A stretch of DNA of 64,000 nt from an uncultured Eubacteriales bacterium (lineage in GTDB: Bacteria; Bacillota; Clostridia; Oscillospirales; Acutalibacteraceae). The notes below the pieces were generated by a model, which saw only the letters and a list, made by a program, of their open reading frames with translations, was not told where the DNA came from and made no database searches. The stretch is from the NCBI GenBank assembly GCA_934476085.1, contig CAKSNE010000008.1, positions 12,495 through 76,494 on the forward strand, read 5' to 3'. The position numbers were made by a program, and so were the translations under genes. Below, one piece after another: positions 34,501 to 42,197 of the stretch (positions are counted from its first letter, which is position 1; every line of letters starts with the position of its first letter).

Positions 34501-34869
34501 CAAAATGGCAATACAAAAACTTATGGCATTAGATATGTTGATATAGTTAGAAAAAATAAAAAATTATATCTTAAAGATTCTGCTTTGCCAAGCGATTATT
34601 GTAAGCATATTATGTATTTATTTAAAAATGATTATATAAGGGTTTATAATAAAAAAGATAATTCTTTAAAATTTGAAGGATTTTATCAATCTGTTAAAAA
34701 CATAAATACTAGTTATTATTACTTTAAAATTAATAATTTATCAAATGCAGAAATAAAAACAATAAGTAGCAGAGATATTGTAAAAAAATTTGATGTTTCA
34801 ATACTTGGTAGAATTGGCGGTGAAATAAAATGTTCAGAACCGTTGTCGTTAATTTCGGAGAAAAAATAA
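31525..34869 (+). CDS. cas9: CRISPR-associated endonuclease Cas9 (type II-C)
   Basis: RNA-guided DNA nuclease, 1114 aa, in the compact II-C size range. RuvC-I is MNYRIGLDIGIGSIGWAVI with the catalytic Asp. The Arg-rich bridge helix RRGFRGTRRLVRRRYFRK follows. RuvC-II has IIIEVASDL with the Glu. The HNH domain has YEVDHIVPYSLILDNTLNNK with catalytic His and the Asn later. RuvC-III has NHALDAVVIANL with His and Asp. All expected catalytic residues are present. The C-terminal 270 residues are the WED/PAM-interacting part; the PAM cannot be read from sequence. AAAGGAGAAA precedes the ATG. cas1 starts 40 bp before its stop. Confidence 0.97.
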   Translation: MNYRIGLDIGIGSIGWAVIAGDQKESYIEDFGVRIFDSGESNNGKDRKSQERRGFRGTRRLVRRRYFRKILLKNHLINIGLINDYFNDNYEKIKNEDVYSLKVTGLDNKLSPEELYKCLIHTCNHRGYKDFYEDDDTDDDKEAGINKQAVRKFDELFEKSNCRTVSEYLIKEYKNGNFVEYRNIDSRKENYMLVHRYLLKEEVEKILNKQKEYYKCLTSGNIETIINIIFSQRCFEDGPGNPNDSFRRYKGFLESLGTCPFYKDLKRGFRSTVISDVFAVTNTLSQYRFVCKDTGEYNLTPEIAKELIEFTLKNANITMTNVKNILKSHGYQLLKSENSDDKALSKAIKYLKIAKKSCEEADMDWDSLINEEQFEIEAFSKLHQIGEVISKYQTPSRRKDELKKLGYLDEKGIKAFSNKKISGTSAASYKFMCESIKAFMNGEVYGNFQENFKKDLVEIACERKFKLKVSDIDDTEIKDNSVVFRSINETRKLVNAIIDVYGSPKNIIIEVASDLNRCADERAIIQKQQKANERANEKVKEEIAKILNIDIQEVKGVMLDKYKLYQLQQGKSAYSGMSLGDDIKEILLDTDHKYEVDHIVPYSLILDNTLNNKVLVTSTENQLKAQRTPLMYLKGEERDSYIARVNEMYSRKENPISKRKYQYLMLENIYNEDLLRDWKSRNINDTRYITKYILSLFKNKLLFSSNSEQPVYAVKGKYTSKFRKIWLKDSIWGSEEKCRDNYLNHALDAVVIANLTPAYIEIASDNLKLTSIYKKHHKQTSKEYNEYLEKCLDKQEKYYHFSREYTRSLLINPNRVPSYLPNLAAEVAVRFNDTLSKAEFDEKIEKTYKEKLDNFIVKPHIPLVSLKQEKKFRGGIADSNPIKIANINGEVYKIKRIKIADLTKKNFDKIYSNDKKLIKKLEKVFENKDEKYTVSEYLEEIGETKFKVDSRTIFKISLVEGKFSNYYKKQIDDENYSYLGMLKYYCIEIYEDQNGNTKTYGIRYVDIVRKNKKLYLKDSALPSDYCKHIMYLFKNDYIRVYNKKDNSLKFEGFYQSVKNINTSYYYFKINNLSNAEIKTISSRDIVKKFDVSILGRIGGEIKCSEPLSLISEKK

Positions 34870-35744
34870 GCGTTAAAGATAATTGGGTAGTGGTTACAGC
34901 AGGTGATGAGGATAGAAGAATTCCACTTGAAGATATTTATTCAATTGTGATTGATAATCCCATAACCTGTATAACCGCTCCTGCTATCACTAAACTAACT
35001 GATAATGGAACTCATATTCTTGTTTGCAATGAAAAACATTTGCCGGTTTCAATTATACTGCCACAAAATAATCATTATAGACCTTTAAATGTAATTAGAA
35101 AACAAATTGATATGTCTGTTGATTTTAAAAATCAATTATGGGATAAAATTATAAAGGCAAAGATAATTAATCAATCAAAAACTTTAAAACTTTGTGGTTG
35201 TAAAAAAGAAATTTATAATAGATTGCTTGATTTTTCAGAAGAAGTTATTGATGGTGATGAGGGTAATCGTGAAGCTGTTGCAGCCAAAATGTTTTTTAGA
35301 GAAATGTATGGTTCTTCTTTTATTAGAATGGCTGATGATGCAATTAATGCCGCATTAAACTATGGATATTCAATAATTCGTTCTGCATTTTGTAAAACGC
35401 TGGTTTCTTATGGTTATAATTGTGTATTGGGTATTCATCATATAAATGAGTCTAATCCATTTAATCTTGCAGATGATTTAATGGAACCGCTTCGCCCTAT
35501 AATTGATATGTGGGTAGATGATAATATAGAAGATTTAGTTGATAGTATAACAAGACAACAAAGAAATGAATTAGCTTCTATAACAAATAATTTGATTTTA
35601 TGGAATGGTAAACAAATGAGAATTAGAAATGCGATAGATAAATATGTTTCTTCTTTAACAACAGCAATAGATAAAAACAATGCTGATTTGCTTAAGATTC
35701 CTGAAATAATCAGAACAGATATTTATAATGAAGAGGATGATTAA
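34830..35744 (+). CDS. cas1: CRISPR integrase Cas1
   Basis: A 304-aa metal-dependent integrase of the adaptation complex. The N-terminal beta domain (MFRTVVVNFGEKISVKDNWV) and alpha-helical catalytic domain are complete: EGNREAVAAKMFF carries the conserved Glu, LGIHHINESNPFNLADDLM the His and acidic residues, and EPLRPIID follows. It begins inside the end of cas9 behind GGCGGTG. Confidence 0.96.
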   Translation: MFRTVVVNFGEKISVKDNWVVVTAGDEDRRIPLEDIYSIVIDNPITCITAPAITKLTDNGTHILVCNEKHLPVSIILPQNNHYRPLNVIRKQIDMSVDFKNQLWDKIIKAKIINQSKTLKLCGCKKEIYNRLLDFSEEVIDGDEGNREAVAAKMFFREMYGSSFIRMADDAINAALNYGYSIIRSAFCKTLVSYGYNCVLGIHHINESNPFNLADDLMEPLRPIIDMWVDDNIEDLVDSITRQQRNELASITNNLILWNGKQMRIRNAIDKYVSSLTTAIDKNNADLLKIPEIIRTDIYNEEDD

Positions 35745-35746
35745 AG

Positions 35747-36070
35747 GTGGTTAATCGTACTATGAGAATATTAGTCTTTTTCGATTTGCCTGTTGCTTTA
35801 AAAAAAGATAGGCGAAATTATTCTGTATTCAGAAAGTTTTTGATTAATGACGGTTATAGTATGGTTCAGTTTTCTGTTTATAGCAGAATAACTCTTAATC
35901 ATGATGATGCAAGAAAACACATTGAAAGATTAAAGCGTAATTTACCTCCAAAAGGTTCAGTTAGAGTTATGCAAGTAACAGAAAAACAATATAATTCAAT
36001 GTATATTTTAGTAGGCGATAAAACTGCAACAGAAGAGTTTTTAACTCCTAAGGAATTTATTGAATTATAG
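35747..36070 (+). CDS. cas2: CRISPR adaptation protein Cas2
   Basis: A 107-aa partner of Cas1. The ferredoxin-like fold starts MRILVFFDLPVALKKDRRNY with the typical Asp after FF. QFSVYSRI and later RVMQVTEKQYNSMYILVGD fit type II Cas2. GTG at 35747 is preceded by AGAGGA; ATG 35762 (MRILVFF) is the alternative. There is no csn2 or cas4, so the locus is II-C. Confidence 0.94.
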   Translation: MVNRTMRILVFFDLPVALKKDRRNYSVFRKFLINDGYSMVQFSVYSRITLNHDDARKHIERLKRNLPPKGSVRVMQVTEKQYNSMYILVGDKTATEEFLTPKEFIEL

Positions 36071-36085
36071 AATATGTATAAGTTG

Positions 36086-36114
36086 TTGAATAAAAAATAA
36101 GTTTATGTTATAAT
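36086..36114 (+). promoter_or_regulatory. CRISPR array promoter / leader
   Basis: TTGAAT (36086-36091) and TATAAT (36109-36114) spaced 17 bp in the 53-bp AT-rich gap between cas2 and the array. The predicted start falls at about 36121, practically at the first repeat. Confidence 0.65.
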
Positions 36115-36123
36115 TAATTTAAG

Positions 36124-36554
36124 GTTTTAGTTCTCTGATGGATATTGATAAACTTATACGCCGATTGCCTTTCACTCTACTGCAATTGAGTTTTAGTTCT
36201 CTGATGGATATTGATAAACTTATACTCAAAAGATTAGAATGTTGCGAGAAGACAGTTTTAGTTCTCTGATGGATATTGATAAACTTATACGATGTTTGCG
36301 TAATATCCGTAGACAAGTTAAGTTTTAGTTCTCTGATGGATATTGATAAACTTATACTAAAAATGCAAGGATTTATATTATTTATGGGTTTTAGTTCTCT
36401 GATGGATATTGATAAACTTATACTTCATCACTGCAGAAAGTACCTAAAAAGGTGTTTTAGTTCTCTGATGGATATTGATAAACTTATACTATACTAATCA
36501 ACCTGCTTCTACTATTCAGTTTTAGTTCTTTGATGGATAATAAAATAGACGAAA
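36124..36554 (+). CRISPR. CRISPR array, 7 repeats and 6 spacers (type II-C)
   Basis: 36-nt repeats begin GTTTTAGTTCTCTGATGGAT and end TTGATAAACTTATAC. Starts: 36124, 36190, 36255, 36322, 36388, 36454, and a degenerate last one at 36519. Spacers are 30, 29, 31, 30, 30 and 29 nt. The first six repeats are identical. The last has TTTGATGGATA then loses similarity, which marks the leader-distal end, so the leader is on the cas2 side. The repeat pairs with the tracrRNA anti-repeat upstream of cas9. None of the spacers matches another place in this window that I could see. Confidence 0.98.
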
Positions 36555-36622
36555 GTAAGGTTTTAATATATGGACACTAATGATACTCAAAAGACATTGA
36601 AAAATGATGCAAACCAAAACTC

Positions 36623-36868
36623 GTGGAAACCAGCATTCAATTATTATTTGGACGAGGAAGAAACACTGCCAGAAAGATTGGAACAGATTTTCAAAAAAGT
36701 AAATCAGATAAAGAAAAAGCAGGGTTAAATGATAACTCTGCTTTTTCTATTGATGATGAATTAGCCGAACTTAACGAGAAATACGGCACAATCAAAAAAG
36801 GTGCTAACGCTGAAAGAGATATTGATGTACCAATAACAATAAGTGATGAAAATACTATATGGGTGTAA
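36623..36868 (+). pseudogene. fragment resembling a large polyvalent protein of phages/ICEs
   Basis: An 81-aa frame (GRGRNTARKIGTDFQKSKSD; later YGTIKKGANAERDIDVPITI). The EYGxIxxGxNxxRDxxVP pattern resembles segments I associate with large polyvalent proteins of mobile elements (recall, not a search). There is no good ribosome binding site and it ends abruptly. A 52-aa frame at 36570-36728 (MDTNDTQKTLKNDANQNSWK) overlaps in another phase and may be an earlier piece of the same lost gene. Confidence 0.35.
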
Positions 36869-36961
36869 TGTTGCAGAGAAACAATCAATCTCAAAGACTA
36901 TTTGACACATTAGTAACTATATGTTAATATTAAGTAAATTATTAACGGCAAAGGATAAAAC

Positions 36962-37027
36962 ATGAAATATAAAGGTGAAGATTTAAATTTTCTTGACAAA
37001 ACTAATGAAAGGGGGAAAGGAAAATGA
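36962..37027 (+). CDS. possible 21-aa leader peptide
   Basis: ATG 36962 after AAAGGAT encodes MKYKGEDLNFLDKTNERGKG plus a Lys; its TGA overlaps the next ATG (ATGA). This suggests translational coupling, but it could also be a remnant. Confidence 0.35.
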   Translation: MKYKGEDLNFLDKTNERGKGK

Positions 37028-37260
37028 AATATTTAAAGGCGGCATTAACCGGATTATTAACAAGTTTTGGCATATATTTATTGTTAGCAATTTTCATAAA
37101 TGTATTTTCTTACAATAAAACTAATGTCAGCGATGAAGTGTATACACAAATTTTAATATTAATTTTATTTGGTTTCATCAGTGCTTGTACATACCTTATA
37201 ATTAACGCTGTAAATGATTTAAAAAAGCGGTTAAACGGTAAAGATGATACTGAAAAATAA
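37024..37260 (+). CDS. small membrane protein, two transmembrane helices
   Basis: A 78-aa protein with helices at about 5-27 (ALTGLLTSFGIYLLLAIFIN) and 42-64 (ILILILFGFISACTYLIINA) and a basic C-terminus. GGGGGAAAGGAAA precedes it. No family recognised. Could be immunity-like or a hypothetical membrane protein. Confidence 0.6.
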   Translation: MKYLKAALTGLLTSFGIYLLLAIFINVFSYNKTNVSDEVYTQILILILFGFISACTYLIINAVNDLKKRLNGKDDTEK

Positions 37261-37351
37261 TTATTTTAAAGACAGTAGTACATATACAAAAAACTAATAG
37301 TGAAGAAGAGTTTTTTATAAGCAGTAAAGTTTTGTACACTTCTAAAAGCAA

Positions 37352-37382
37352 AAAATCGTCTGAATTTTCAGACGATTTTTTT
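37352..37382. terminator. bidirectional terminator
   Basis: Hairpin AAAATCGTCTG/CAGACGATTTT with A and T tracts. It ends pheT from the right and the small ORFs from the left. Confidence 0.85.
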
Positions 37383-37396
37383 AAGTTTAAAACATT

Positions 37397-39772
37397 TTAT
37401 TGTCTTAATTCTGCACCTACCGATGAAAGTGCTTTTAAGATTTTCTTAACTGCATTTTCGGTTTCTTCATCAGTTAAAGTTCTGTCTTTAGCACGAAGCA
37501 CAATGTTGTAAGCAACGCTCTTTTTACCGCTTTCAACCTGGTTACCTGTATAAACATCAAACAAGTTTACTTGTTCAATAAGTTTTGGAACAGCATTTTT
37601 AATTGCTTTTTCCATTGTAACAACAGGTAAATCTCTGTCACAAATCAATGCCAAGTCACGAGATGTTGCAGGGAAGCGAGGCATATGATGATAAACTTTT
37701 TCTTTGCAACTATGTTTAAGCAATGTAGCAAAATCAAGTGTACCACAATAAACTTTTGTGCCAATTCCGTAATTTTTAACTGCTAACGGATGAATTTCGC
37801 CAATGTAGCCTAATTCATCGTCGCCAAGAGAGAGTTTAGCACATCTGCCAGGGTGGAACCAAGGAATATCAGTTACAGGCTCAATATCAAAATCTTTAAT
37901 ATCAAGTGCCCATATTAATTCTTCAACCGCACCTTTCAAATCATAATAATCATATTCGTCACCATAAGCACCGATAACAACCTTTTTAGGCTCAATTGGT
38001 AACTCTTCGCCTTCAACTTTGATATACTCTGTTGCAACTTCATAAAGTTTAGCGCTCATGTTTCTGCTTGCATAGTTTGTAGCAAGAACTTCCATCATTG
38101 ATGGGAGTGAGAATGTTCTCATAATCGAAGTATCTTCGCCGAGCGGATTTAAGATTTTGATAGAATCTCTAATCGGGCTATCAGCAGGAACAAGCATTTT
38201 ATCATAGAATTTAGGGCTGATGAATGAGAATGTACTAATCTCACTGTAACCGCAACCTAAAAGTGTTTGATTAACTGTGATTTCAGCCTTTTGAGCGTCT
38301 GTATATCTTGCGTTAACTGCACCTTTTAACTGTGTTGTTGCAATTTTATCATAACCGTAAAATCTTGCAATTTCTTCAGCAATATCAGCCTTATGAAGTA
38401 CATCCTGACGGTAAGACGGAACAGTAATAATATCGTTTTCTACCTTAAAATCAAGGTCAGTAAGAGTTTTTATCATCTGTTCTTTTGAAACATCCATACC
38501 GATGAATGCGTTAATCCATTCAGGCTCTAATTTAATTTTAGCAGGCTTAAAGTTTGTGTTGTTAACATCAATTTCGCCTGATACAACGCTACCGCATTTC
38601 AAAATCTCAACTAATTCGCAAGCTCTTTCAATTGCTTCTTTACAGTTTTGCGGGTCAAGACCTTTTTCGTATTTAGCAGATGCGTCTGTACGAAGTGCTA
38701 AAGCTCTTGATGTATTTCTGACTGAAGCACCGTAGAAACAAGCTGATTCAAATACAATAGTAGTTGTATCTTCCATAATGCCTGAATTTTCGCCACCCAT
38801 AACACCACCGATAGCCATAGGACCTTCTGCGTTAGCAATTACGAGCATTTTATCGGTAAGTTCACGCTCAACATCATCTAAAGTAGTGATTTTTTCGCCG
38901 TTTTCAGCAGTACGAACGATAATACTTTTACCTTTTACAAAGTTATAGTCAAATGCGTGCATAGGCTGACCGTATTCGAGCATTACATAGTTTGTAATAT
39001 CAACGATATTGTTGATTGGACGAACGCCCATTGAACGCAAGCGTTCACGCAACCAAAGCGGAGAAGTTTCGATTTTAACATCTTTAACAACTCTTGCCAT
39101 ATATCTTGTACAAAGCTCAGGAGCTTTTACTTCAACATTCAAATAATCGTTAATATCGCCGCCACATTCGTGAATTTCAGGTTTGTGAAGTTTAAGCGGT
39201 TTGTTAAATGTAACAGCTGCTTCTCTGGCAAGTCCGATTACAGATAAGCAATCCTGGCGGTTTGGTGTAATCTCAAATTCAACAATAGTATCATCAAGAT
39301 TAAGAACATCAACGATATTATCGCCCGGTTTACATTCTTCCTGTAATACAAAAATGCCGTCTTCAATAGCATAAGGGAAGTCATTAACTGTTAAGTTAAG
39401 CTCGCCGAGTGAACACATCATGCCGTTACTAGGCACACCGCGAAGCTTACCTTTTTTAATTTTAACACCGTTTGGCAATGTTGAACCGTCAAGTGCAACA
39501 GGAACTAAATCACCAACAGTAAGGTTTGAAGCACCTGTTACAATTTGAATTGTTTCACTGCCAACATCAATTTGACAAACAACCAATTTATCGGCGTCAG
39601 GATGTTTTTCAATTTCTAAAACTTTACCAACAACAACTTTGTCAATATTTTCAGCAGTTAAAGTATAACCCTCAACCTTTGAGCCTGACATTGTCATACG
39701 CTCTGAAAATTCTCTAGGGTTATCACAACCTGTATCAACAAATTCTTTTAACCAATTTAATGATAAATCCAT
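37397..39772 (-). CDS. pheT: phenylalanyl-tRNA synthetase beta subunit
   Basis: 791 aa, the usual length. It starts MDLSLNWLKEFVDTGCDNPR. The tRNA-binding (EMAP-like) domain is at about 40-150 (VGKVLEIEKHPDADKLVVCQ), followed by B3/B4 editing, B5, the core, and the C-terminal FDX-ACB anticodon-binding domain (FPATSRDLALICDRDLPV). It forms the alpha2-beta2 enzyme with PheS. AAGGAGG precedes the ATG, 14 bp after pheS. Confidence 0.97.
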   Translation of the reverse strand: MDLSLNWLKEFVDTGCDNPREFSERMTMSGSKVEGYTLTAENIDKVVVGKVLEIEKHPDADKLVVCQIDVGSETIQIVTGASNLTVGDLVPVALDGSTLPNGVKIKKGKLRGVPSNGMMCSLGELNLTVNDFPYAIEDGIFVLQEECKPGDNIVDVLNLDDTIVEFEITPNRQDCLSVIGLAREAAVTFNKPLKLHKPEIHECGGDINDYLNVEVKAPELCTRYMARVVKDVKIETSPLWLRERLRSMGVRPINNIVDITNYVMLEYGQPMHAFDYNFVKGKSIIVRTAENGEKITTLDDVERELTDKMLVIANAEGPMAIGGVMGGENSGIMEDTTTIVFESACFYGASVRNTSRALALRTDASAKYEKGLDPQNCKEAIERACELVEILKCGSVVSGEIDVNNTNFKPAKIKLEPEWINAFIGMDVSKEQMIKTLTDLDFKVENDIITVPSYRQDVLHKADIAEEIARFYGYDKIATTQLKGAVNARYTDAQKAEITVNQTLLGCGYSEISTFSFISPKFYDKMLVPADSPIRDSIKILNPLGEDTSIMRTFSLPSMMEVLATNYASRNMSAKLYEVATEYIKVEGEELPIEPKKVVIGAYGDEYDYYDLKGAVEELIWALDIKDFDIEPVTDIPWFHPGRCAKLSLGDDELGYIGEIHPLAVKNYGIGTKVYCGTLDFATLLKHSCKEKVYHHMPRFPATSRDLALICDRDLPVVTMEKAIKNAVPKLIEQVNLFDVYTGNQVESGKKSVAYNIVLRAKDRTLTDEETENAVKKILKALSSVGAELRQ

Positions 39773-39786
39773 TTCTCTTAACCTCC

Positions 39787-40809
39787 TTAGTTAATGCTTT
39801 TGAAGAACTTCATATCGTTTTCATAAAGAAGTCGCATATCGTCAATTTTGAATTTTCTCATAACAATTCTCTCGAGTCCGATACCAAAAGCAAAACCTTG
39901 GTATTCTTCAGGATCTATTCCGCAGTTTTCAAGAACTTTCGGATGAACCATACCGCAACCTAAAATTTCAATCCAACCCTCGTTTTTGCAAAGACGACAA
40001 CCTTTACCGCCACAAGAGAAGCATTGAATATCCATTTCAGCAGAAGGCTCTGTAAATGGGAAATGGTGTGGTCTGAATCTAACTACTGCGTCATCACCAT
40101 AAAGGCGTTTAGCAAAAGTTTCAAGAGTGCCTTTTAAGTCACCCATTGTAATGCCTTTGTCAATTGCAAGACCTTCAATTTGATGGAAAAGAGGTGAGTG
40201 GTTTGCGTCAACCTCGTCAGAACGATAAACTCGACCGGGAGCAATAATTCTTATAGGTGGCTTTTGTTTCTCCATAACTCTAACCTGAACAGGTGAAGTT
40301 TGAGTACGAAGTAAAACATTATCTGAAATATAGAAAGTATCTTGAGTATCTCTTGCAGGGTGGTCTTTTGGTAAGTTTAATGCTTCAAAGTTGTAATAAT
40401 CAAGCTCAACTTCAGGACCGTCAGCGATTGAATAACCCATACCTATAAAGATTTCTTTTAACTCGTCTAAAACGATTGATAATGGGTGTTTATATCCCAT
40501 ATTAATGCGTTTGCCTGGCATAGTTACATCTATTTTTTCGTTTTCAAGGCTTTTCTTTAATTCTTCTTCCTTGATTTCATCAACTTTAGTTTTAATTCTT
40601 TCTTCAAGCTTTGATTTAGCCATATTAACAAGCTGACCAACCTTTGGACGCTCTTCAGGTGAGAGAGAACCAAGTTGTTTTAAAATACCTGTTAATTCAC
40701 CTTTTTTACCAAGGTATTTAACTCTGATTTCCTCAATAGCGGAAATCTCTTTTGCCGATTCAAGCTTTTCTTTAGCACTTTCTAATACGGCATTGATTTT
40801 TTCATTCAT
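39787..40809 (-). CDS. pheS: phenylalanyl-tRNA synthetase alpha subunit
   Basis: 340 aa. An N-terminal coiled coil (about 1-85) is followed by the class II catalytic core: motif 2 GRVYRSDEVDANHSPLFHQI and motif 3 GFAFGIGLERIVM. AAAAAGGAGAAA precedes the ATG. Its leader is a Phe T-box. Confidence 0.97.
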   Translation of the reverse strand: MNEKINAVLESAKEKLESAKEISAIEEIRVKYLGKKGELTGILKQLGSLSPEERPKVGQLVNMAKSKLEERIKTKVDEIKEEELKKSLENEKIDVTMPGKRINMGYKHPLSIVLDELKEIFIGMGYSIADGPEVELDYYNFEALNLPKDHPARDTQDTFYISDNVLLRTQTSPVQVRVMEKQKPPIRIIAPGRVYRSDEVDANHSPLFHQIEGLAIDKGITMGDLKGTLETFAKRLYGDDAVVRFRPHHFPFTEPSAEMDIQCFSCGGKGCRLCKNEGWIEILGCGMVHPKVLENCGIDPEEYQGFAFGIGLERIVMRKFKIDDMRLLYENDMKFFKSIN

Positions 40810-40849
40810 TAGAATTTTCTCCTTTTTAAAAGATTTGGCGGTAAAAATA

Positions 40850-41100
40850 AAAAACTTCGTCCCTGTAAAAACACAAGGACGAAGTATAAATTTCTCCGTG
40901 GTACCACCTTAATTTTTGCAAAAAGCAAACACTTTTGTGACTTAAATAACGGCGTCAACCCGTTGCGAACTACTAAAAATTCACCCGCACCGCTCCAAAG
41001 GGAACTTCAATTAAACAAGTAAATAAACGACTTTCAGCAAAATGCCGTTCTCTCTAAAAATACAAAGTAAAATCTACTTTCCTTTTTCATAGCGTTTAAA
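40850..41100 (-). promoter_or_regulatory. T-box riboswitch, phenylalanine type
   Basis: On the minus strand, T-box AAGGTGGTACCACGG (40896-40910), then a terminator with arms ACTTCGTCC.TGT and the matching GGGACGAAGT (40850-40885). Stem I contains AGAGAGAACGGC and the specifier context GAAGTTCCCTTTGGAGCGG, with TTC as the Phe codon. It controls pheST by charging of tRNA-Phe. Confidence 0.95.
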
Positions 41101-41119
41101 ACTAATTCAAAACAATATT

Positions 41120-41147
41120 ATTATATCATAAATTTAAAAAAATTCAA
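41120..41147 (-). promoter_or_regulatory. pheST promoter
   Basis: Minus strand TTGAAT (41142-41147) and TATAAT (41120-41125), spaced 16 bp, just upstream of the Phe T-box. Confidence 0.7.
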
Positions 41148-41165
41148 GTGGTTTTTATATATCAA

Positions 41166-41194
41166 TTGCATTTTATTTTTATTTATGCTAAAAT
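41166..41194 (+). promoter_or_regulatory. promoter of the EamA transporter gene
   Basis: TTGCAT (41166-41171) and TAAAAT (41189-41194), spaced 17 bp, divergent from the pheST promoter. Confidence 0.55.
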
Positions 41195-41230
41195 ACTATT
41201 CAGAAATTTTTAGTTTAGGTGAATATGAAA

Positions 41231-42148
41231 ATGACAAGGAATTTAAAAGGTAATTTATTTTTATTCATAGCAGCACTTTTTTGGGGAAGTACATTTGTCG
41301 CTCAAGAGATGGCAGCAAAACAGTATCATGTAGGTGCTTTTTCTTATCAGTCAACGAGAATGTTAGTAGGTGCAATTGTGCTTTTGCCGTTAATTTGGTT
41401 TATGAGTTATAAATCAAAGAAAAACGGTACATATAAAAAGCCGACAAAAGAAAATAAAAAAACTCTTATAATAGCCGGCATTGTTTGCGGTACAGTTCTT
41501 TGTATCGCTTCTAATTTGCAACAGTTTGCTATTGCTGATAAAAATACCAATTCGGGTAAAATTGCTTTTATTACAGCTATGTATATAATTATTGTTCCGA
41601 TAATTTATTTTTTCTTTGGCAACAAGGTTAAGTTAAAAGTCATTGTGGCTGCATTTCTCGGTGCAATAGGCTTGTATTTTTTAAGTGTTAAAGCCGACAG
41701 CTTTTCTGTTTCTTATGGTGATTTGCTCGGAATGTTATGTGCTTTAGGTTTTTCTGCTCATATTTTGGTTGTTGATTATTTTGGACCTAAGGTTGATGGT
41801 ATTAAACTTTCTTCATTGCAATTTTTTGTTTGCGGAATTGAAGCGTTAATACCTACTGTTTTGATTGAAAAACCAAGCTTTGAAAGTTTGCTCAATTGTT
41901 GGGGACCGATTTTGTATGCCGGTATTTTTTCTTGTGGTATTGCTTATACTTTTCAAATTCTCGGTCAGCAAAATACCAACCCTACAATCGCTTCAATTAT
42001 TATGAGTTTTGAATCGGTGTTTGGCGTTTTAACAGGAATTATAATTTTAAATAATATACCTACTGTTCGTGAAACAATCGGTTGTATAATTATGTTTGTA
42101 GCGATTATTCTATCTCAATTACCTAACAGAAAAAAGACGACAAATTAA
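41231..42148 (+). CDS. EamA/DMT-family transporter
   Basis: About 305 aa, ten predicted transmembrane helices in two EamA repeats (FLFIAALFWGSTFVAQEM in the first; LLGMLCALGFSAHILVVDYF in the second). Members export amino acids, metabolites or drugs; the substrate cannot be told. I favour ATG 41231 because AGGTGA ends 8 nt upstream; ATG 41225 and GTG 41219 are in the same frame. Confidence 0.88.
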   Translation: MTRNLKGNLFLFIAALFWGSTFVAQEMAAKQYHVGAFSYQSTRMLVGAIVLLPLIWFMSYKSKKNGTYKKPTKENKKTLIIAGIVCGTVLCIASNLQQFAIADKNTNSGKIAFITAMYIIIVPIIYFFFGNKVKLKVIVAAFLGAIGLYFLSVKADSFSVSYGDLLGMLCALGFSAHILVVDYFGPKVDGIKLSSLQFFVCGIEALIPTVLIEKPSFESLLNCWGPILYAGIFSCGIAYTFQILGQQNTNPTIASIIMSFESVFGVLTGIIILNNIPTVRETIGCIIMFVAIILSQLPNRKKTTN

Positions 42149-42150
42149 AT

Positions 42151-42187
42151 AAATACCGCTTAAGTTTTAATACTTAAGCGGTATTTT
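42151..42187. terminator. bidirectional terminator
   Basis: Hairpin AAATACCGCTTAAG/CTTAAGCGGTATTT between the converging EamA and trkH genes. Confidence 0.88.
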
Positions 42188-42197
42188 TATATTTATC

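Noticed and set aside
36119..36497. Open frames on both strands through the CRISPR array
   Set aside because: They arise from the 66-bp repeat period (repeated peptide units such as SLMDIDKLIL) and have no ribosome binding sites; the array explains them.
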